Positions 22,043-27,550 of a DNA stretch of 27,550 nucleotides are shown piece by piece. How positions within the stretch are numbered: position 1 is the stretch's first letter; the number at the start of each line of letters is the position of its first letter. Origin of the DNA: RFQD01 sp049314515 (GTDB lineage: Bacteria > Actinomycetota > Actinomycetes > Actinomycetales > Microbacteriaceae); assembly GCA_049314515.1 (NCBI GenBank), contig JBMOEY010000014.1, forward strand, positions 1 to 27,550. The letters run 5' to 3'. The translations under genes were made by a program, and so were the position numbers. The notes under the pieces were generated by a model. It was not told the origin of the DNA and did no database searches. It was given only the letters and a program-made list of their open reading frames with translations.

Positions 22043-23446
22043 CTAACTCAACTTGCGCAATGCCCCGGTGACGAGGGAAGCTTTGCGACGCGAATATGGC
22101 GGGAAAATTACGCTGAGCGTCTCAGGACGCAACGGCTTACTCAGGACGGCTTTCGCGTGGCTAAAAATATCGAAGGAACGCTTACCGTGATAGGCACCCG
22201 ACCCGCTCATACCGACCCCACCGAACGGCAAGTCATGCACCGACATGTGTGCCAACGGCACGTTGAAACCCAGCGCTCCCGAGCTTGTTTGCTCGGTGAA
22301 GTCGCGACGGACCCGCGCCGTCTCACTGAATACGTACAGCGCGAGAGGCTTCGGCCGCGCGTTGATGAACGCGATGGCGTCCGCGTGGGTGGCAACCTCA
22401 ATCATCGGCAAGATGGGGCCAAAAATCTCGTCTCGCATGACCGGCGAGCCGGCCGATTCATCCGCCAGGATCGTCGGGGGAAAGTAGCGTGATTTTTTGT
22501 TGGGCTTGCCACTCAGCAGGCTTCGCGCCGAGCCAAGGAGGGCCGCGAGTCGATCGAAATGCGTGTCGTTGATGATTCGCGCATAGCTGGGCGAGGCCTC
22601 GGGGTCTGATCCGAACATGGCCTCGACTGCGTCGGCGAGCGCGTGCTCGAGTCGAGGTCGCGCGGCAGGCGTCACGAGCACGTAATCGGGTGCGACACAT
22701 GTCTGCCCCGCGTTAACGAATTTGCCCCAGGCAATACGGGTCGCCGCGGCGCGCATATCCGTGGTCTCGTCGACGAACGTGGGTGACTTGCCCCCGAGTT
22801 CAAGGGTCGTCGGCGTGAGGTGTTTAGCGGCGGCTTCGGCTATCACCCGGGCGACGCGCTCATTGCCGGTATAGAGGATGTGGTCCCACCGCGCCTCGAG
22901 CAGCCAACCTGTCTCGGCGGCAGCTCCCTCGACAACCTCGAAGGCCCGGGGATCAAGGTACTCCGCCACGAGCCGCGCCAGCAGGTTAGACGTCGCCTCG
23001 GATATCTCGCTGGGTTTCACAACAACCGCACAACCGGCCGCAATCGCACCGATCAGCGGCGCAAGCGCCAGCTGAAAAGGGTAATTCCAGGGTGCAATGA
23101 TGAGCGCAACACCGAGCGGCTCACTGACTACTCGTGCCGACGCGGGCACCAAAGCTGCGGGTACACGAACTCGCTGCGGCTTCATCCACCGTGCGAGGTG
23201 CTTCAGCGTGTAGTCAATCTCGCCGAGAACGAATCCTATTTCCGTGATTTGAGCCTCGACGGCCGGTTTTCCGAGGTCGGCCATCAGCGCGGTCTCGATG
23301 TCACGCTCGTGTTCGGTGATCATTCGTCGCAGGGCGCGCAGTTGTGCGGAGCGCCAGTCTCGTGAGCGCGTCAACCCGGATTCGAAAGAGGTGCGCAGGC
23401 GCGCGGCAAGCTCGTGCGCATCCTGTGCCGACGTCAATGTGGACAT
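22043..23446 (-). CDS. Aldehyde dehydrogenase, class 3-like
   Basis: This 467-residue NAD(P)-dependent aldehyde dehydrogenase has APWNYPFQL (residues 118-126), the catalytic Glu216 in LELGGKSP and catalytic Cys250 in GQTCVAPDY. The C-terminal FGGVGMSGSGAYHGKRSFDIFSHAKAV and the short length fit ALDH3-like enzymes that oxidise fatty or aromatic aldehydes. The ATG is preceded by a minus-strand TAGGCT six bases away, so the transcript is probably leaderless. It leads an operon with aspA. It may oxidise aldehydes from the nearby amine pathway, but that link is only positional. Confidence 0.92.
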   Translation of the reverse strand: MSTLTSAQDAHELAARLRTSFESGLTRSRDWRSAQLRALRRMITEHERDIETALMADLGKPAVEAQITEIGFVLGEIDYTLKHLARWMKPQRVRVPAALVPASARVVSEPLGVALIIAPWNYPFQLALAPLIGAIAAGCAVVVKPSEISEATSNLLARLVAEYLDPRAFEVVEGAAAETGWLLEARWDHILYTGNERVARVIAEAAAKHLTPTTLELGGKSPTFVDETTDMRAAATRIAWGKFVNAGQTCVAPDYVLVTPAARPRLEHALADAVEAMFGSDPEASPSYARIINDTHFDRLAALLGSARSLLSGKPNKKSRYFPPTILADESAGSPVMRDEIFGPILPMIEVATHADAIAFINARPKPLALYVFSETARVRRDFTEQTSSGALGFNVPLAHMSVHDLPFGGVGMSGSGAYHGKRSFDIFSHAKAVLSKPLRPETLSVIFPPYSRRKASLVTGALRKLS

Positions 23447-23452
23447 GTGCTC

Positions 23453-23458
23453 AGCCTA
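23453..23458 (-). promoter_or_regulatory. -10 element for the leaderless ALDH-aspA operon
   Basis: The minus strand reads TAGGCT, then six bases, then ATG 23446. It has the same arrangement as at apt and dapB. Confidence 0.5.
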
Positions 23459-23486
23459 CGCGGTGGTCGCGGCATCGTTGGGGCTG

Positions 23487-23525
23487 AAAAGAAGTGGGTC
23501 GACCCGTTTCCGGGTCGACCCACTT
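23487..23525 (-). terminator. Terminator of the ethanolamine-type permease gene
   Basis: A perfect 15-bp stem (arms 23492-23506 and 23511-23525) has a GAAA tetraloop on the minus-strand RNA and is followed by C and four U. The stem contains GGGTCGACCC. It lies about 35 nt after the permease stop and isolates that gene from the ALDH-aspA operon. Confidence 0.88.
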
Positions 23526-23560
23526 GCGCGACGCTCGCGCGTCACGATTGGTAGTGCTGG

Positions 23561-25108
23561 CTACTTCTTGGGCGCTCCATCGACGCCGTCGGAGGCAAGG
23601 AGGTCTTTCTCCGTCTTACCGCCGTAGCCTTCCTTCTGCGGGTCACCGTGCAGACCACCCGATACTGCGTACTCTTCCTCAGGCGAGAGGATGAGACGCT
23701 TACGGCCGTAGACCGCGAATCCAACGAGGATGATTACGTAAATCACCGCAATGGCCACGATTGCCGGACGCGCGGGCTCGTTGATGAAGAATCCGAAGAA
23801 GATGAGTATTGCGATGACGCCGGCGACGACGGCACCAGGAACTCCCCACGGGCTCTTGTACGGACGGTTCGCGTTCGGGAATTTGCGACGCAAAATCACG
23901 AACGAGATCATCTGCATGACGTAGGCGATGACTGCGCCCCACACTGCGATGTTCAGCACGATTGCGCCGGCAACTCCTCCGGAACCACCGAGAGCATCCA
24001 CGATCACCAGAGCGATGAAACCGATGACACCACCCACGAGAAGCGCGACATAGGGCGTCTTGCTCCGACCGGTGAGCGAGAGGAACTTCGGGTAGTAACC
24101 CGCACGTGAGAGCGAGAACATGTTGCGACCGTAGGCGAACATAATGCCCTGCAACGATGCGAGCAGACCGACGAGCGCGGCGAGAGCGAGCACAGCGGCT
24201 GCGCCATCTCCGACCATGGCTCGGAATCCATCGAGCAACGGTTCACCAGCCGTTGCCGTTGCCTCGGAACCAATCAGTGCCGTGTTCAAGAACAGCACGA
24301 GGAGACCAGTGATGATCAGCGTCGTGCGGGCAATGAGACCAGCGCGAGGAATGTCGCGAACCGGGTTGTGCGATTCTTCAGCCGCGAGCGGGAGCTCTTC
24401 AATACCCAGGAAGAACCACATGGCGTAGGGCAACGCGAAGAGAATCGGGACGATACCGAACGGCAAGAATTCGTTCCAGCCCTCAGTTGGGGCAATGTTC
24501 CACAGCGAACTCCAGTCAAGAGCCGGGGAGAACAGGGCCATCACCGAGAACACGATGAGGATTGCGAGCGAAATGATTGACACCACGATTGCGAACTTGA
24601 ACGACACGCTCGAACCGGCGGCGTTTAGCGCAATGAACACGACATACAGAATCGCCCACCAGGCCCACGCCGGAAGAGAGACGTTGAGTAGCTCAGAGGT
24701 GATGCTGTCGGCATAACTCGCGGAAAAGTACACCACCACAGCTGTGGTCGCGACGTATTCGATGGTTTCCGCAAGCCCGGTGACGAGACCGCCCCACGGT
24801 CCCATTGCCGAACGGGCAAAGGAGTATGCGCCACCCGAGTGTGGCATGGCACCGGCCATTTCACCGATGCTGAACATCATGCCGTAGTACATGAAGATGA
24901 GAATGACGAATGCGATGAGCATTCCTCCAAAACCGGCAAAACCGATTCCGAAGTTCCAACCAGAGAAGTCCCCCGAAATAACGGCGGCGATCGCGAGGCC
25001 CCAGAGGCCCCAGAGTCCAGCCGTGCGTTTCAGCGTTCGTTTTTCGAAGTACCCTTTGTCCGCGGTCGTGTATGTCACGCCCGAGACATTCAAGGTGTCT
25101 TTAGCCAT
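23561..25108 (-). CDS. APC-family permease, ethanolamine transporter type
   Basis: This 515-residue protein has about 12 hydrophobic segments. The N-terminal LWGLAIAAVISGDFSGWNFGIGFAGFGGM and GEMAGAMPHSGGAYSFARSAMGPWGG are characteristic of the EAT (ethanolamine transporter) branch of APC permeases. FLGIEELPLAAEESHNPVRDIPRA and ANRPYKSPWG follow, and a charged 50-residue cytoplasmic tail ends the protein. The ATG has an AAGGAA site. A strong TATAGT -10 on the minus strand at 25197-25202 gives a leader of about 80 nt. It diverges from the gamma-glutamyl ligase operon, so it probably imports the amine (ethanolamine or a similar compound) that the operon consumes. Exact substrate specificity is inference. 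Confidence 0.88.
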   Translation of the reverse strand: MAKDTLNVSGVTYTTADKGYFEKRTLKRTAGLWGLWGLAIAAVISGDFSGWNFGIGFAGFGGMLIAFVILIFMYYGMMFSIGEMAGAMPHSGGAYSFARSAMGPWGGLVTGLAETIEYVATTAVVVYFSASYADSITSELLNVSLPAWAWWAILYVVFIALNAAGSSVSFKFAIVVSIISLAILIVFSVMALFSPALDWSSLWNIAPTEGWNEFLPFGIVPILFALPYAMWFFLGIEELPLAAEESHNPVRDIPRAGLIARTTLIITGLLVLFLNTALIGSEATATAGEPLLDGFRAMVGDGAAAVLALAALVGLLASLQGIMFAYGRNMFSLSRAGYYPKFLSLTGRSKTPYVALLVGGVIGFIALVIVDALGGSGGVAGAIVLNIAVWGAVIAYVMQMISFVILRRKFPNANRPYKSPWGVPGAVVAGVIAILIFFGFFINEPARPAIVAIAVIYVIILVGFAVYGRKRLILSPEEEYAVSGGLHGDPQKEGYGGKTEKDLLASDGVDGAPKK

Positions 25109-25196
25109 TGAAGATTCCTTATCTCTTCACAAAAGGAGCCGCGCGGTGTGAAAACGCGAGCTGAACCATTCCTCGTTGAACAGTCCGTTGCGCTTG

Positions 25197-25202
25197 ACTA
25201 TA
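25197..25202 (-). promoter_or_regulatory. -10 element of the permease gene
   Basis: The minus strand reads TATAGT, the closest match to TATAAT in the window. A TTCCCA -35 lies upstream with an 18-bp spacer. The leader is about 80 nt and includes the ribosome site. Confidence 0.6.
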
Positions 25203-25271
25203 GGGCGGGTGAATGAGGTTTGGGAACAACCTTTGTGTTAAATCTTTGTGACGCGGGTCGCCCATTCGCGG

Positions 25272-25299
25272 GCAAAAAGACCGGCGACTTTCCGCCGGT
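25272..25299 (-). terminator. Minus-strand terminator inside the divergent promoter region
   Basis: On the minus strand ACCGGCG-gaaagt-CGCCGGT is followed by CUUUUUG: a 7-bp GC-rich stem, a 6-nt loop and a U tract. It lies upstream of the predicted permease promoter and downstream of nothing obvious, so it would stop leftward transcripts that start near 25300-25340. Confidence 0.6.
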
Positions 25300-25306
25300 T
25301 GTGTGT

Positions 25307-25334
25307 TCTAATGGTTGCAATTCCTACCATTAGA
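25307..25334. promoter_or_regulatory. Operator-like inverted repeat before the ligase operon
   Basis: TCTAATGGT (25307-25315) and ACCATTAGA (25326-25334) are perfect 9-bp arms around a 10-bp centre. The right arm overlaps TACCAT (25325-25330), the best -10 for the downstream operon, so a bound dimeric regulator would control it. The regulator family cannot be assigned. Confidence 0.6.
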
Positions 25335-25354
25335 CAATTCACGACGGAGTGACC

Positions 25355-26722
25355 ATGGCGCGAGAATCCGGATACCTCACCCCCGATGCACTGACAAAGC
25401 TTGTCGAAAGCGGCGACATTGACACGGTCATTGTGGCGTTCACCGATATGCAGGGTCGACTCGTCGGTAAACGCGTTTCCGCACGCTTATTCATCGAAGA
25501 TGCGATGTCACACGGCGCCGAATGCTGCAACTACCTGCTCGCCGTTGACGTCGACATGAACACCGTTGACGGATACCAAATCTCGAGTTGGGAACGCGGA
25601 TACGGGGACATGGCGATGATGCCCGACATGAGCACTCTCCGCCTCGCACCCTGGCTCCCCGGCACCGCGCTGGTCACCGCCGATCTCACCTGGCTCGATC
25701 ACACACCCGTGGTGCAGTCGCCGCGAGAAATCCTGCGTCGCCAAATCGCGCGACTCGCCGAACACGGACTCGTGCCCTACGTGGGTACCGAGCTGGAGTT
25801 CATCGTGTTCGATGAGACCTACCGCGGGGCGTGGGCCAAGGGGTATCGCGATTTGCGCGCATCCACCGACTACAACGTCGACTACGACTTGCTCGCTTCG
25901 TCGCGGGTCGAGCCCCTGTTGCGCGAGATTCGAAACAGCATGGATGCGGCCGGCATGTACTGCGAGGGCGTCAAGGGTGAGTGCAATCTCGGTCAGCAGG
26001 AGATCGCGTTTCGCTATGACACCGCGCTCGTCACCTGCGACAACCACTCCATCTACAAGAGCGGCGCGAAAGCGATCGCCGACAACCACGGCAAGGCCAT
26101 CACGTTCATGGCGAAGTTCAATGAGCGCGAAGGCAACAGCTGCCACATTCACATCAGCCTCCGGAGCACCGACGGAGCAGCCGTCTTTGCCGACGAGTCG
26201 AAAGAAAACGGCATGAGTGACATGTTCCGTCACTTCCTCGCCGGGCAGATTGCCGCGATGCGAGAAATGTCATTGTTCTTTGCCCCCAATATCAACTCTT
26301 ACAAGCGCTACGTCGACGGCAGCTTCGCGCCAACCGCCGTGGCATGGGGTCTCGACAACCGCACCTGCTCGCTGCGCGTCGTGGGCAAGGGTCACGGGAT
26401 GCGCGTCGAACAACGCGTACCGGGCGGTGACGTGAACCAGTACCTCGCGGTTGCTGCGCTGATCGCCGCAGGTCTGCACGGCATTGAGAACAAGCTCGAA
26501 CTCGAACCCATCACGACCGGAAACGCGTACGCGGGTGGTGCACCGCGCGTGCCGAGTTCGCTCCGCGACGCCGCCGAGCTTTTTTCGAACTCGACCATTG
26601 CGCGGTCTGCCTTCGGAGACGACGTGGTGGACCACTATCTGAACAACGCGCGAGTCGAGCTCGCCGCGTTTGACTCGGCCATCACCGACTGGGAGCGATT
26701 CCGTGGCTTCGAGCGCCTCTAA
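25355..26722 (+). CDS. Glutamine-synthetase-like gamma-glutamyl-amine ligase
   Basis: This 455-residue protein has the GS fold. Metal and ATP site residues are kept: Glu146 and Glu148 in GTELEF, Glu209 and Glu216 in GECNLGQQE, His264 in SCHIHISL, and NSYKRY...NRTCSLR near the C-terminal domain. The ammonium-site loop differs: classical GS has DGSS, here it is Asp72-Gly-Tyr-Gln. There is no adenylylation loop like NLYDLPPEE. This matches PuuA/GlnA3/GlnA4-type enzymes, which join glutamate to polyamines or ethanolamine and not to ammonia. ATG 25355 is chosen for its GGAG site; GTG 25349 is also in frame. It heads an operon with a C26 hydrolase and an ALDH. Confidence 0.9.
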   Translation: MARESGYLTPDALTKLVESGDIDTVIVAFTDMQGRLVGKRVSARLFIEDAMSHGAECCNYLLAVDVDMNTVDGYQISSWERGYGDMAMMPDMSTLRLAPWLPGTALVTADLTWLDHTPVVQSPREILRRQIARLAEHGLVPYVGTELEFIVFDETYRGAWAKGYRDLRASTDYNVDYDLLASSRVEPLLREIRNSMDAAGMYCEGVKGECNLGQQEIAFRYDTALVTCDNHSIYKSGAKAIADNHGKAITFMAKFNEREGNSCHIHISLRSTDGAAVFADESKENGMSDMFRHFLAGQIAAMREMSLFFAPNINSYKRYVDGSFAPTAVAWGLDNRTCSLRVVGKGHGMRVEQRVPGGDVNQYLAVAALIAAGLHGIENKLELEPITTGNAYAGGAPRVPSSLRDAAELFSNSTIARSAFGDDVVDHYLNNARVELAAFDSAITDWERFRGFERL

Positions 26723-27467
26723 GTCCGTGACGCTCGGCGATCGTCCGATCATCGGACTCACGACGTACCTTCGCCAGGCGCAGTCAGGCGTGTGGGATGT
26801 CGAAGCTGCGTTTCTCCCCCGCGTGTATTTCGACGCGGTGTCGCGTGCGGGCGGAATCGCCGTGTTGATACCGCCGCAACCCTTTGACGTCGCGAGTGCG
26901 CATCGCGTGCTTGACGGGCTCGACGGGCTCATCATCTGCGGCGGAGAAGACGTCGACCCGGCGCGCTACGGGCACAGCGCGCATCCGACCACCGACGCCC
27001 CGAAAGTCGACCGAGACAACCTCGAGGATGCGCTGCTGAGCGCCGCCATCGAACGCGAGATGCCCTTTCTCGGAATCTGCCGAGGTGCTCAAATGCTCAA
27101 CGTGCATCAGGGAGGCACACTCATCCAGCACCTTCCGGATGTCATCGGCACGGACAAATACCAAAAAGGAAACGGCGTGTTCAACACGGTTCCCGTGTCG
27201 GTTGATGACGACTCAGTTCTTGCGGACGTCCTCGGGTCCCTTGACCCGGTTCCAGCCGCGGTGTATCACCACCAGGCCATAGACCAAACCGGTTCGGGTC
27301 TGCGCGTCATCGCACGCTCAGAAGACAACGTGATTCAGGGCATTCAGCTCGACAGTGTGCCATTCGGCATCGGGGTGCAGTGGCACCCGGAACAAACCGC
27401 GGCAGAGGATGCGCGTCTCTTTGTGGGACTCGTCGAGGCTGCCACTACTTACAGGAGCAAGCGATGA
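26703..27467 (+). CDS. Gamma-glutamyl hydrolase of the C26 class (PuuD-like)
   Basis: This 254-residue class I glutamine-amidotransferase-like hydrolase has the nucleophile Cys126 in GICRGAQMLNV, His228 and Glu230 in QWHPEQ, and the family stretch IICGGEDVDPARYG. In the Puu pathway PuuD removes the gamma-glutamyl group from gamma-glutamyl-GABA. GTG 26703 is preferred because GGGAG lies 7 nt before it, giving a 20-bp overlap with the ligase gene. The frame reaches back to 26670, and GTG 26727 is an alternative. Its stop overlaps the next start in ATGA, so the operon is tightly coupled. Confidence 0.92.
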   Translation: MASSASKSVTLGDRPIIGLTTYLRQAQSGVWDVEAAFLPRVYFDAVSRAGGIAVLIPPQPFDVASAHRVLDGLDGLIICGGEDVDPARYGHSAHPTTDAPKVDRDNLEDALLSAAIEREMPFLGICRGAQMLNVHQGGTLIQHLPDVIGTDKYQKGNGVFNTVPVSVDDDSVLADVLGSLDPVPAAVYHHQAIDQTGSGLRVIARSEDNVIQGIQLDSVPFGIGVQWHPEQTAAEDARLFVGLVEAATTYRSKR

Positions 27468-27550
27468 GCTACCAAATCATCAACCCGGCAACCGAAGAGG
27501 CGATGGAGACCATCGAGCACCTCAGCCTCGAAGAGACCGACGAGGCGATT
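27464..27550 (+). CDS. Aldehyde dehydrogenase, N-terminal fragment
   Basis: These are the first 29 codons of a gene that runs off the right edge. The translation begins MSYQIINPATEEAMETIEHL, the typical N-terminal NPATEE motif of aldehyde dehydrogenases. The ATG overlaps the hydrolase stop in ATGA and has an AGGAG site. By position it is the likely gamma-glutamyl-aminoaldehyde dehydrogenase (PuuC-like) of the amine pathway, but the catalytic part lies outside the window. Confidence 0.75.
   Translation, partial: MSYQIINPATEEAMETIEHLSLEETDEAI

Noticed and set aside
25109..25354. Riboswitch in the permease or ligase leader
   Set aside because: Only one terminator-type hairpin is visible, and no multi-stem conserved aptamer sequence is recognised.
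25508..26233. 241-residue minus-strand frame opposite the GS-like ligase
   Set aside because: Antisense shadow; the plus-strand protein carries conserved catalytic residues throughout.

Overview
The window looks like a compact chromosomal segment of a high-GC Gram-positive actinobacterium, most likely Microbacteriaceae. That placement is inferred from protein style, GTG starts, very short intergenic gaps and the order rpsO-pnp-M16 protease ... dapB ... thyX-dapA-rnj. No rRNA, tRNA, insertion sequence, prophage or CRISPR array was seen.

Layout, left to right. (1) 1-1346: the lipoprotein N-terminus of a sugar-type ABC substrate-binding protein running off the left edge, with its probable LacI-family regulator and a perfect 16-bp LacI-like palindrome at the promoter. 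(2) 1423-4899, minus strand: thyX, dapA and rnj (RNase J). (3) 4940-6992, plus strand: a membrane-anchored thioredoxin-like protein overlapping a DUF4395 membrane protein, then a TIGR01777 SDR gene behind a repeat-rich promoter. (4) 7005-14317, minus strand: rpsO, pnp, an aldo/keto reductase, an M16 peptidase, a histidine phosphatase, dapB and a TPR membrane protein. (5) 14514-18222: a TM2 protein and a DUF805 protein diverging from a 23-bp promoter, a PPOX-fold protein, an esterase, an FKBP prolyl isomerase and an amino-acid permease. (6) 18227-20541: an aldo/keto reductase and FAH-family operon, and apt. (7) 20538-27550: an ALDH-aspA operon, then an ethanolamine-type permease diverging from an operon of a glutamine-synthetase-like ligase, a C26 gamma-glutamyl hydrolase and an aldehyde dehydrogenase cut by the right edge.

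How the genes fit together. RNase J, PNPase and S15 cover RNA turnover and ribosome assembly; DapA and DapB supply diaminopimelate and lysine; ThyX supplies dTMP; Apt salvages adenine. The right end reads as a gamma-glutamylation route for amine catabolism (uptake, glutamylation, aldehyde oxidation, deglutamylation), analogous to the Puu pathway; its oxidase is not in the window.

The most striking sequence-level pattern is regulatory. At least eight genes have a TAnnnT -10-like hexamer ending 6-7 nt before the start codon, which predicts leaderless mRNAs. One intergenic region carries two such hexamers back to back sharing a central TA. I found no clearly novel defence, toxin or mobile system. 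The best candidates for new biology are the thioredoxin/DUF4395 pair, the DUF805 protein with a lysine-rich tail, and the promoter architectures.
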